Below are positions 25,697 through 34,518 of a DNA stretch of 64,000 bases, piece by piece. The stretch's first letter is position 1; every line of letters begins with the position of its first letter. Both the position numbers and the translations under genes were made by a program. The stretch covers positions 62,001 through 126,000 of the forward strand of contig JAMWBK010000007.1 of the NCBI GenBank assembly GCA_029953675.1. Reading direction: 5' to 3'. The notes beneath the pieces are model-generated. The model made no database searches and was not told where the DNA came from. It saw nothing but the letters and a program-made list of their open reading frames with translations. This DNA comes from Rhodosorus marinus. Its lineage: Eukaryota > Rhodophyta > Stylonematophyceae > Stylonematales > Stylonemataceae.

Positions 25697-27001
25697 TTAC
25701 GTTAGTGGGCGAGTGCCGCATTGAATTTGAACAGTCCAGTCCCCCAACTCTCCGTCGAGCTCGATATCGCCTGTGAACACGAAACCTCCACCGTAGTCGT
25801 CACGACAGAATTTCACAAGTGTCGAGCCACCGTCATCGCTGTTATGGGAGAAGGTCCCGAGATCGAAAACTTCAGTGCCTCCGATTTCTAGCTGCAGATT
25901 TTCCACACTTACGATGGCTGAATTCCCCGGTCCACCTTCTGCTCTAATCAAGAGCTCACAGATTTCGTGATCCTTAACATCGCCAGTAACAGGGTCTATT
26001 ATAGCACCACTACGATTAATCCCAGTAGTAGAACTACCCGTAGCATAAACAAGACCCAGGCTGAGTCTGAGACGCTGTGACGACGGATCGTAGCTAAAGG
26101 TAAAAGGAGAAATCCGTTTCAGACCAGCTCGTCCAATCCTATTCGTAGAAGCATCTTCGGGATCCCCGACGTGAACAAGTATATCCAAAGCGTCCGAAAA
26201 AACCCTTCCTGTGCTGAAATATGCGCCGTTCAAGTCGATCTCGCAAGGTCGAGGGGGGGAAAGAAGGGCAATTCGGACGATACCCGCGGGCACTTTCTCG
26301 CATGTCGCGGCCTCTCCGGGTTTGCACAGTACCGTCAGTCGCTCGAATGATGACGAGATAAACTGGGCCTTTTTCCAGCTCGGAAGGCATCTCTGACAAT
26401 TGGGGGTCCTCTCGCTCAAGTACCAACCTCTGCACCTCAGATCGCGAGTGAGCTCGCAGGACTCCTCCGCAGATTCTACAGAAACTTGACGGGTACTGCA
26501 CTGCACGTCGACGGGAGCATCCCCGCACGAATCATCGTCAACCGTGGTGAGCACCGCATTATCGGGAAGCCGGTTCTCGAGTTCAGCCGCCCAGTCCGCG
26601 TTCCAGCCCTCGGGCTCTGAGCATTTAAACGCACAGCGAAGTTCTCCATCAACTTTGCAGCATTCCAAGTCGTAGGTCTCCGTCGACTCGTCCCCTCTGG
26701 GACCATCGTAGCATTGGTTGCATTGCTCGCCAGTGCAGTTTGGAAAGGTCTGCACGTTGTCGCAGCTTTCATCGCAGCACTGGGTGCAAATATCCTCTGG
26801 ATCGGGATTCGGCAGACCCATCTGCCCCCAATACAAATCGTCACATTCCTTGTTGAATTTCTGACTCAGCGGCTCGCACGAGTCGTTAAGAATGCAAACG
26901 TTCTCGCAGGTGAATTCGGTGCACGGGCGTGCACTTGTCCAAGTACCAGCCGCAAAAAGCGCAAACATCGGCAACACTAGCAAGAATCTTACCGGCAACA
27001 T
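25697..27001 (-). CDS. Secreted cysteine-rich protein of unknown function
   Basis: 434 residues from ATG 27,001; this start places a clean signal peptide (MLPVRFLLVLPMFALFAAG) at the N-terminus. The next 190 residues are very cysteine-rich with CxxxC and CxxCC spacings (for example CTEFTCENVC, CTQCCDESC, CTGEQCNQC), suggesting disulfide-stapled extracellular modules. A middle segment has CRGWYLSERTPNCQRC. The C-terminal 200 residues are cysteine-poor and rich in alternating hydrophobic strands, as in a beta-sandwich. I recognise no named domain or catalytic motif, and no transmembrane helix or GPI signal at the C-terminus, so a soluble secreted or matrix protein is likely. Single exon. The sequence 45-180 bases upstream is duplicated at 29,308-29,442. 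A real gene by length, composition and signal peptide; function unknown. Confidence 0.8.
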   Translation of the reverse strand: MLPVRFLLVLPMFALFAAGTWTSARPCTEFTCENVCILNDSCEPLSQKFNKECDDLYWGQMGLPNPDPEDICTQCCDESCDNVQTFPNCTGEQCNQCYDGPRGDESTETYDLECCKVDGELRCAFKCSEPEGWNADWAAELENRLPDNAVLTTVDDDSCGDAPVDVQCSTRQVSVESAEESCELTRDLRCRGWYLSERTPNCQRCLPSWKKAQFISSSFERLTVLCKPGEAATCEKVPAGIVRIALLSPPRPCEIDLNGAYFSTGRVFSDALDILVHVGDPEDASTNRIGRAGLKRISPFTFSYDPSSQRLRLSLGLVYATGSSTTGINRSGAIIDPVTGDVKDHEICELLIRAEGGPGNSAIVSVENLQLEIGGTEVFDLGTFSHNSDDGGSTLVKFCRDDYGGGFVFTGDIELDGELGDWTVQIQCGTRPLT

Positions 27002-27044
27002 GACGAACAGCGTTTCTGTACAACAACCTCCCAACCAAACCAGA

Positions 27045-27178
27045 TACAGCTTGCTTCCTCTCCCGCCCTGCTCGCCCCCACCCGCTCGCGCTCTTAGGAT
27101 ATGGGCGCAAGGTACTATGTAACCCCACAGCAGCGCCGAACGCGCCCTGCTTTGATGCTTTGGAGGCGCGCGACCTCC
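27045..27178. repeat. Duplicated segment upstream of the cysteine-rich gene
   Basis: About 134 bases (from TACAGCTTGCTTCCTCTCCC to GGCGCGCGACC) repeated almost exactly at 29,308-29,442. In the second copy this block joins directly to sequence matching 27,475 onward; here 296 bases intervene. It lies 11-45 bases or more upstream of the gene's signal-peptide start, so the duplication may have copied promoter DNA. Confidence 0.75.
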
Positions 27179-27374
27179 CGCTTGAAGCGTCTTTTTCGTT
27201 GAAAACCAAGTCAGTCAACATCTCAAATGATTGACCAAGGAGTCTCAGTCCATATCAGAGCAGTGGTCATTGAGATTACACCACCTCACCACCTGCCGGG
27301 CAAACGCCCGGATGCTAGTCTCGCATGCTAATCCGAGCGTTAGACCTTTCCATCCGAATGTAAGCGTGGCTTTC

Positions 27375-27500
27375 CGCCGTTTTCATGGTCGAGAATTTTG
27401 ACTACCACTGCTGAGATGAGCTCCTCAGTGTTTTGGTTCTGTCCGCCGTTTTCACGGTCCAGAATTTCGACTACCACCGGAAATGAGCTCAGATTTTTTG
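27375..27500. repeat. Two imperfect 66-bp units
   Basis: CCGCCGTTTTCATGGTCGAG at 27,377 and CCGCCGTTTTCACGGTCCAG at 27,443 begin two similar units that continue AAT(T)TTCGACTACCAC... and end in ATGAGCTC. The GACTACCAC motif recurs through 27.3-29.6 kb, including both arms of the palindrome region. Confidence 0.6.
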
Positions 27501-27602
27501 GCTGACAAACATTTAACAGTAGAAAAAAAAGGAAATATTTTAGGGTATTCGAAGGAGATCCTCGTCATTCATTGGTCGATAATATCGACTACCATTGGAG
27601 AA

Positions 27603-27891
27603 CGAACGAATGGTTTAATCGGAGGCTGAAAAAAAAACCCCGAGGGGAAAAAAATTGGAGAAGAGCTCAGTTTGTTTTTCACGGATTCATCCGTGAAACA
27701 GAACTGCAACTACCACTGCCCGTTTCCCACATGAATGCCGCTTTGATGTAATCGTTGTTTACCCGCTTAAGTTTCCAGCTGTGGCGCATGAATGCCGCTT
27801 TGATGTTGGAGGCGCGAGTACTTCGCCGCGCTTAGTCTTTTTTTCCCCTCGGGGTTTTTTTTTTTCAGCCTCCGATTAAACCATTCGTTCG
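27603..27891. mobile_element. 289-bp mini-element with family D termini in inverted orientation
   Basis: Begins with about 53 bases (27,603-27,655; CGAACGAATGGTTTAATCGG...) that are the reverse complement of its last 54 bases (27,838-27,891; ...CCGATTAAACCATTCGTTCG). Inside are only the last codons of family D ORF2. The same terminal pair brackets the full-length D element (29,566 and 34,361), and both share about 60-120 bases of similar sequence just upstream. It looks like a non-autonomous, terminal-inverted-repeat derivative of D. Confidence 0.6.
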
Positions 27892-27970
27892 ATGTTGGAG
27901 GCGCGAGTACTTCGCCGCGCTTAGTCTTTTTTTCCCCTGTTTTTTTTTTTTTTTCAGCCTCCGATTAAAC
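27802..27970. repeat. Tandem duplication of the D 3' terminus (89-bp unit)
   Basis: GATGTTGGAGGCGCGAGTAC begins at 27,802 and again at 27,891. Each unit runs through the ORF2 stop, the T-run and CAGCCTCCGATTAAACC. The second unit lacks the CGGG of the CCCCTCGGGG motif. Confidence 0.85.
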
Positions 27971-27971
27971 C

Positions 27972-28188
27972 GTCGAAATTCTCCACCAGCGTATGACGAG
28001 GGTGTTCTTCGAGAATCTTATAAACGGATCATCAATGGCTAAAGAAAAACCGATGTGGGAAACGAACGAATGGTTTAACGAATGGTTTATTCGTTCGTTT
28101 CCCACATCGGTTTTTCTTTAGCCATTGATGATCCGTTTATAAGATTCTCGAAGAACACCCTCGTCATACGCTGGTGGAGAATTTCGAC
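27972..28188. repeat. Perfect 100-bp inverted repeat with 17-nt loop
   Basis: Left arm 27,972-28,071 and right arm 28,089-28,188 are exact reverse complements; the spacer (28,072-28,088) is GGTTTAACGAATGGTTT. The innermost bases of the arms (GAACGAAT/ATTCGTTC) are the terminal motif of family D. Perfect identity of the arms implies a very recent origin or ongoing conversion. Confidence 0.95.
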
Positions 28189-28317
28189 TACCACTGGAGA
28201 AGAGCATAGTTTTTCTTCACGGATTCATCATAGGGGTCGGCTGCCACTGCCCGTTCCCACAACTGTTTTAAGTTAGCCATTGATGATGACGTCATCAGTG
28301 AATCAAAAGCCATTAGT

Positions 28318-28732
28318 GAATGAATGCGTTTAATCGGAGACTGAAAAAAAAAACCCTACGATCGGCGAAGATCGCGTGCCTCCACATCAAAACCGCGTTC
28401 ATACGCCACAGCAGAAAAGCTTGGTCGGGTAAACAACGAGCAGAGACAGACGGTCAGGGCGTGCTCGAAGAGCTCCCGAAGTCAACGAGAACCCATGGAA
28501 TCCACAAATCCAAAACACTCAATTATCAATAGGACCAGGCGATGAGCTAAGGCCGAAGCTCGAATTCCCGGGGATGACAAAGTCCTCGCATATTTCACTG
28601 CCTTGCTACGCTCATAGTGGCAGCGGCGAATCCACGGCGCTCTCCCGCAGCAAGCAGATAACGGTTAGCCTGAGGATTAGAAACGGCAGGATCAACGTAC
28701 CTAGTTCGGCGGCTATCGTCACAGGTAACCAA
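28318..28732 (-). mobile_element. Family D 3' fragment (D8)
   Basis: Minus-strand copy of the D 3' end: GAATGAATG tail repeats, TTTAATCGGAGACTGAAAAA, then the last roughly 110 codons of ORF2 to the region matching the nuclease motif (GGCGGCTATCGTCACAGG at about 28,706). 5' truncated and diverged. Confidence 0.75.
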
Positions 28733-29307
28733 ATCTGAGGATTCAGTGGGATTGGGCACCGGAGTGGAGGGGGGGGGGGGTTGGGTGAAGGGCGGCCTCC
28801 ATATCGAGTTTTAGACCAGATCTATTTGATGGATTTATGGGTCTATAGCTCGATTAGGGTACTGTTCAGGTCTAAACGAATCTTTCCCACGCTCGAAACC
28901 CTTCCCCCGTCTCCCCCCCCTTCCCTCTACCTCACTTAGTACTCCCAGATGTCATAGTAGCTTGTACTAGTCCACCCATTGGTCCCCAGGCGTGCCATGT
29001 AAAAAAATACCATATTTCTAAATATTGCACAAACAGAATCTGATTGGCTTAAGTTGAGGACAGCGTGTCGACAAATTTGACCCTTTCGATATTAGTATCG
29101 CATACTGCTGTGTACTATATCCGAATGTATCGAGATCAAATCAGCTTATTCGGATCAGACAGGTTGACACTCTGTCCAAGACTATTTGGACGTTTGTGAA
29201 GAAAGTCAGCTGATCTGGCGAGGAAGGAGAGTTATCGTTTTTGTTCCTTTCGATGTTAGTTGCAGTTCCGCGAACGGAGGAGCTTGATGCGAGGCCAGAC
29301 GGGGGGG
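28733..29307. other. Intergenic, low complexity in part
   Basis: Poly-G and poly-C tracts (about 28,767 and 28,910) and AT-rich single-copy DNA. No gene or repeat match seen. Confidence 0.4.
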
Positions 29308-29565
29308 GTACAGCTTGCTTCCTCTCCCGCCCTGCTCGCCCCCACCCGCTCGCGCTCTTAGGATATGGGCGCAGCGTACTATGTAACCCCACAGCAGCGC
29401 CGAACGCGCGCTGCTTTGATGCTTTGGAGGCGCGCGACCGCTGGAAATGAGCTCAGTTTTTTTGGGCTCACAAACAATAATCAATAAAAAAAAGGAAATA
29501 TTTTAAGGTATTCGAAGGAGATCCTCGTCATTCATTGGTCGATAGCATCGACTACCACTCTAGAA
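29308..29565. repeat. Second copy of the 27-kb flank duplication
   Basis: 29,308-29,442 matches 27,045-27,178; 29,443-29,565 matches 27,475-27,602 (GAAATGAGCTCAG...GGAAATATTTTA...ATTCGAAGGAGATCCTCGTC). Here the two parts are contiguous. The full-length D element follows directly. Confidence 0.8.
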
Positions 29566-29615
29566 CGAACGAATGGTTTAATCGGAGGCTGAAAGAAAAA
29601 ACCCGGAGGGGAAAA
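29566..29615. repeat. 5' inverted terminal copy of family D
   Basis: CGAACGAATGGTTTAATCGG followed by AGGCTGAAA, an A-run and a C/G-rich GGAGGGG block. The reverse complement matches 34,307-34,361. Could be a true terminal inverted repeat or a short D 3' fragment that happens to abut the element's 5' end. Confidence 0.75.
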
Positions 29616-29873
29616 CCCCCACACGAGAGTTTTCGGTTTCGTGAGGGTGTATGGTGCTGGCTTTTGGTGGTTTTGAGTCGCAATTGTGTTCTTCGGTGGG
29701 AGGCGCTTCTTTCTGCAGCCTTTCCCCCGCATCTTCTAGTGGTGTGGTGCGTGCTGGGGGTTGCTAGCGCCCCTTGGAGGTCGTGGTGGTTTTCTTTGGT
29801 TGCAAACGTTGGGAACAAGTTCTCTTTTTGGGGGTTTCGTGGGGGAATCGGTTTTTCACACCTTCCAATCGTT

Positions 29874-31172
29874 ATGGTTGGGGTTTCCCCACCCATTCCG
29901 GAGGACGGAGCCGTTCTCTCAGCGCGTGTGGAGCTCAGCGTGGGCGGGTTTAGTACCGCGGCCACCCTCACGGACTGCGCTGACGAGTTGGCCCATGGGA
30001 TCTGCTCGAAACTGACGAGTCTTCTTGTGACTGCTTCCCAGGAACACCGCCTGCCCCTGCTGATCGCCTATTTGGAGCGCTTCTCCGCCTCCGCGCCTGC
30101 CCCATACCCCCCGGTGCCCGTCCCCGCGGATCCGCACGGTACAGCGGGGCCTGCCTCCACCCGACCCGAGCGCTCCGCTCCGGTCATTCCTGATTCCGAC
30201 TGGCCTACCCCTATTCAAGGACAGACGCCTCCTGGGCCCGCGTCGGGCCCGAATCCTGCTCCCTCCAGTGCCCCACGTGCGACCTATTCGCAGGTCCTGC
30301 GCAGGGGCTCTTCTGAACAACGCACGACGGCAATGGTGCGTATGATGCCACAACACATCCCTATTGACTCTTCTCGCCAACTATCTCCGTTCCACTTTGT
30401 TTGGATGACGAACGTGCGTCCCCAGACCCCCTCTCGTGGTCGGGGCCGCGCGCCCGTCCACTACCGCGATTTTCGCGACACCATGGCTTCCTCCCTTGGG
30501 GTCGCCCCATCTGAATTCCTATATGTGGACTTCACGGGCCCTCATGCCTGTTTTCTTGTTACTGACTCGGCTTACCAGTTCCTTCAATCCCTTGTAACCA
30601 CCCCCGCGCCCCAGCGCTCTGCTCTGGCCAACATGATACTGACTCGTCCTCATGTCTCTTTGTTTGTCGAGTTCGATCGTTTTGACGCCGGCTGGGTTCC
30701 TCCGTCGGCCTTGCAAAACCTGGATGCCTCGCAGGCTTCGGTTGTCGCGCTACACACTCATGCGGCGCGGCTCTCGCGCATACAGGCGAGCCTCTTCGCG
30801 CGTTTTCCTCCTCGCGGGGTCCTCCGCACCGCGCTAGAGGCCTTCCTCTCCACTGAGGCCACCCTGCTGGAAGCCCACCCTGCGTTTGACCTTCTGCCGC
30901 CGACTCTTGAGCACCCTTCCTCCCCTCGCCCTGTCTCCGAGGCTCGTGACACCGACATGGCAGGAGCACCATCGGCCTCTCCGAATCCGCTGGCTCTGGA
31001 CACCCTCAGTCAAGACTCCGCTGCTGAAAACCCTGTGTCTACTTTCTTCAGGTCTTTTAGTTCCTTCGTGCGCCCCCCACGTAAGCGTCGTGCGGCTCCT
31101 GAGCCTCCCTCCGAGGCACCTCCTCCGGATATTCGATCTGCCTTCCCGACTGAGGGGAGGCCCGATGTCTGA
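29874..31172 (+). CDS. Family D ORF1 protein
   Basis: 432 residues, uninterrupted. The ATG at 29,874 gives MVGVSPPIPEDGA, matching the conserved start of family A ORF1. Residues about 20-75 resemble the A ORF1 N-terminus (a predicted helical segment ending LLIAYLERF). A Pro/Ala/Ser-rich linker follows (about 80-150), then a conserved core shared with A: YSQVLRRGSS, FVWMTNVRPQTPS, RDFRDTMASSLG and SLFVEFDRFD. The C-terminal tail is basic (PPRKRRAAPEPP). No zinc knuckle or esterase motif. It ends in the TGA that overlaps the ORF2 ATG, so ORF2 is probably made by termination-reinitiation. Likely binds element RNA (inference from position). Confidence 0.8.
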   Translation: MVGVSPPIPEDGAVLSARVELSVGGFSTAATLTDCADELAHGICSKLTSLLVTASQEHRLPLLIAYLERFSASAPAPYPPVPVPADPHGTAGPASTRPERSAPVIPDSDWPTPIQGQTPPGPASGPNPAPSSAPRATYSQVLRRGSSEQRTTAMVRMMPQHIPIDSSRQLSPFHFVWMTNVRPQTPSRGRGRAPVHYRDFRDTMASSLGVAPSEFLYVDFTGPHACFLVTDSAYQFLQSLVTTPAPQRSALANMILTRPHVSLFVEFDRFDAGWVPPSALQNLDASQASVVALHTHAARLSRIQASLFARFPPRGVLRTALEAFLSTEATLLEAHPAFDLLPPTLEHPSSPRPVSEARDTDMAGAPSASPNPLALDTLSQDSAAENPVSTFFRSFSSFVRPPRKRRAAPEPPSEAPPPDIRSAFPTEGRPDV

Positions 31173-34100
31173 GTCTTCCTCCTCCGCGTGCGTGTCGTCC
31201 CGGTTACCCCTGTTTACCAGTGACCGCTCAGCCTGGCATGAGCGTGTTCTCTCGTGGTTATCTCACCTTGTCGCCTCCTACCCGGACGGTTCCCTTCCCC
31301 TTTGTCGTCAGAGCACGGCCGTACGGCTCCCTCGTCGACTTCATAAGCCCCTAGGATTGGTGTTGGATTTTCTCTGGCAGCAGGTCGCCGCGAACCCTCA
31401 CTGCTCTCTTCGCTGGGAACTCTTGTTCTTTTTTCCCCGCCTCGTGCTCACCTCCTCTACCGTCCCCCTCAACCCACATCCTCGCCGGGTCCACCCTCGC
31501 CGAAAACTGCAAATGTTCCTTTCCGGCGACTTTGAGGACCTCGAACGTCTTTATTTCGCTTCTCTCTCTTCCTTTTCTCCTAGTGCTCCCTCAGCTTTTA
31601 GGTCTTCTCGACAGAATCGGGCGCGTCACGCGGTGGCAGGCGGTGATCTGCGGCGGGCAGCCGGGATCCTCCAGCAGCGGCAACCTGTGGTTCCATACTC
31701 CGATGATCTTTCTTCACCGCTCCGTTTGCTCTTTCCCTCGGAAGGCTCCCCTTGGGACTCCTCGTTTGAATCAGTGTTGGAAGAGTACCGCGCCGCGCCA
31801 CATCCCAGTGCGCGGTTAGTGGTCAATCTGGAGGCGGTGCGTGAGTTGGTTCATGATGCTCCGAAGGGCCGTTCCCCAGGGCCCTCGGGGCTGCGGGTGG
31901 AATATCTCCGTTTCTTAAGTGATGAAGGTTTGAAGGCGTTGGCGTGGGTGGTCGAAGCGCTTGTGAATGGTGATCCCCTGTGTGAGTGTGCGTGGTTCTT
32001 GGTCGGGCGTTCGCAGTTGTGTCTGCTTTCGAAGCCCAGCCACACGGCCTCGAGCCCTGCTATTCGCCCTATTGGCCTGGTTGAGGTGGTCCGCAAATTG
32101 GCGGCGCGATGGTTAGTGAAAATCCTGGTTCCCGAATCCCGCCGTTTCTTTGGGCACGTGCAGTTAGGCGTGGGCTATCGTGGTGGCTGTGAGTTGTTGT
32201 CTGTTTTACTCCGTTCGGAAATGGCGTACTCCCCAGATTCTGGGCTCCTCTCTGTAGATTTTACCAATGCGTTCAACCGCGTCTCTCGTCCGGCTCTCAT
32301 GCACGTGGTGCGCGAAGTCTTCCCTGTAGGCTTTCCCTTTGTTTGTAGACTTTATTCTCCGCTTGGTCGTGGGGCTACCTATGACACCCTTGGCGCTTCC
32401 TCACACACGTTTGCGGCGCGCACAGGGGTACAACAGGGTGATCCCTTGTCCCCTTTCCTACATGCCTGTGGACTACAACTCGTCTTGCTTTGTCTTCGCT
32501 CCGAATTCCCGCAGGTTCGTACGGTTGCATACCACGACGACGTGTGCCTCCTGTGCCCCCTGATACTCTAGCGCTCGCTTATGATCGTCTCCGCTCCTTG
32601 GCTTCGCGTTGACCTGGAGGTTAATCATCACAAATCGTTCTACTGGGGAGGTGTAGCTGCACAAGAGCAGCAGGTACCTGCGTCGTTCCAGGATATTTGG
32701 AGACCGGATGGTTTTGTCCACTTAGGCATCCCCTACGGGTCGCCGTCCTTCGTTGAAGGCGAGTTGCTGCAGCTCCTCGGTAAGCACAGACAGCTGGTTG
32801 CAGAGCTTCGACGGCTACCTCCGGGCTTTCTCCAGTGCTCGTTGTTGCTGTTTCGGTATTGTTGCAGTCAGCGGTTAACCTATTGGCTTCGCTCACTTCC
32901 AACTCATTGGGGCCGGTGGTTGGCCACTCGTGCGGATGCTGAAAGTTTCTGTGACCTGGGGTATTTTCTCGATGAAGAGCTGAGCGCTCTGCCGCGACCC
33001 ACCTGTGATGTTGTGCGCGCCCTGGTAGGCCTCCCATTGCGATTGGGGGGACTGGGCCTCTGCAATCGTGTTGTGGTCCAACCTGCAGCCGCAGTAGGGG
33101 CCTGGGGAACCGCACTTCCCACTTTGAGCAGCTTGGGTATCTCGAAGTTCCGCAATTTGATGGCGAGCCTCTCGCGGGGTGTCTTGCTTCCCAGCGTACC
33201 GGAAAGCGCCCAAGACTTGTTTCTGGAGCTCCAAACCGCCCTGAATTCCTGTACTAGTCTCCCCGAAACCGTTCAACCCCGTCTTCCTGACTGGCGAGCT
33301 GTATTTGACCGCTCTCGAGGCTCCGCCCCGGGGATTCGTCCTGCGCCTGAACCTGTTCTAGGGGAGATTGACCCAGTGGTTGCCGCAGAAGAAGAAGTTC
33401 CAGTTGATCCTCCTGATGATCCCCAGCGCGCTGGGAGCCGAGCTCAAGCACGCACGGATGCGCTGCAAAATATCCTTTCTTGGGACTTGCACCGTGCTGC
33501 ATATGGCCGACTCCTCGCGCAGATGGTCTCATCTTCTCGCGCTCGCGCCCGCCTACGTAGTCTTGGAGGGGTTCTTAGCTCTCAGTGGCTCATGACCGTA
33601 CCAGCCTTTCCGCCACTCACACTGTCGGATTTCGAAGTGCGTACTTCACTGCGCTTATACCTCGGCTTACATCAGCCCCCTTGGCCGTACGAGATGGGTT
33701 CGTCGTGCCCTCTCTGCTCTCAGACTGAAGACAACGCAGATTTTGGCGCCCACCTGCTCGCTAGTTGCCCGGCGGTGAAAGGTGCTCGAACCCGCCGCCA
33801 CACACGGATCTTGAACCTGTTATACCGGGAACTTCGGCCTATAGTCCGGCAAGCCGGTCTGGAAATCGAACGTGAGAAACCTTTACCCGTCGCGGACTTT
33901 CAAAATGATGAACGCCGTGTAGCCGACCTGGTGATCACCTGTGACGACAGCCGCCGTACCACATACGTTGATCTTGCTGTTCCTAACCCTCAAGCTAGTC
34001 GTTATCTCCCGGCTGCGGGGGAGCGCCGTGGATCTGCCGCCGCCAGCATGAGACGCCGCAAAGAGATCAAATACGCGGGGGCTTTGTCTTCCCCTGGTGT

Positions 34101-34305
34101 TCGTGCTTCGGCACTAGCACATCGCTTGGTACCCCTGATCATTGAGTGCTTTGGGTTCATGGACTCTGTTGGTTCTCGCTGGCTTCGGGAGTTGTTCCGC
34201 GAACGCCCTGACCGTCTTCAATCGTTGTTTACCCGCTTAAGTTTCCTGCTGTGGCGCATGAATGCCGCTTTGATGTTGGAGGCGCGAGTACTTCGCCGCG
34301 CTTAG
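31165..34305 (+). pseudogene. Family D ORF2 (RT plus restriction-like endonuclease), one lesion
   Basis: 1,047 codons from ATG 31,165 with one in-frame TAG at 32,569. Order: N-terminal region without APE endonuclease; GRSPGPSGLRVEYLRFL (31,867-31,918); IRPIGLVEVVRKLAARWL (about 32,062-32,115); VDFTNAFNRVSR (32,254-32,290); TGVQQGDPLSPFLHACGLQL (32,424-32,482); AYHDDVCLL (about 32,527-32,552); thumb; zinc knuckle CPLC...H...C (about 33,707-33,765); nuclease VADLV (33,919) with YVDLAV about 13 residues later, then RRKEIKY (about 34,050). Comparison with A shows that about 20 codons after YHDD read correctly only in another frame, so a pair of compensating indels created the TAG. Otherwise well preserved. 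Confidence 0.88.
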
Positions 34306-34359
34306 TCTTTTTTTCCCCTCGGGGTTTTTTTTTTTCAGCCTCCGATTAAACCATTCGTT

Positions 34360-34488
34360 CGAGGGGAAAAAAAGACTAAGTGCGGCGAAGAACTCGGGCC
34401 TCCAACATCAAAGCGGCATTCATGCGCCACAGCAGGAAACTTAAGCGGGTAAACAACGATTGAAGACGGTCAGGGCGTTCGCGGAACA
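34360..34488 (-). mobile_element. Inverted D 3' fragment abutting the full-length D
   Basis: 129 bases matching the reverse complement of about 34,195-34,321 with several substitutions. With the D 3' end it forms an imperfect palindrome around a roughly 38-bp centre (the terminal T-run and tail). It ends where element A5 begins. Confidence 0.8.
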
Positions 34489-34518
34489 GACTGGACTGGA
34501 CTTTGCTAGCAAACTGGA

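Larger units (their letters stand above)
29566..34361 (+). mobile_element. Family D non-LTR retrotransposon, full-length copy
   Basis: 4.8 kb with ORF1 (29,874-31,172) and ORF2 (31,165-34,305), overlapping by 8 bases (ATGTCTGA). The 3' end has a T-run, CCCCTCGGGG, a second T-run and CAGCCTCCGATTAAACCATTC. The first 50 bases (29,566-29,615) are an inverted, slightly diverged copy of the last 55. Only a short frame-disturbed stretch with an in-frame TAG (32,569-32,571) breaks ORF2. Near-identical 3' fragments at 41,178 and 42,078 show recent family activity. Confidence 0.9.

Noticed and set aside
32569-32571. TAG read-through or reassigned TAG codon
   Set aside because: The TAG in D ORF2 is explained by two nearby indels. 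The elements themselves end ORFs in TAG (A ORF1, A ORF2, B ORF1, D ORF2), and the host genes here end in TGA or TAA, giving no support for reassignment.
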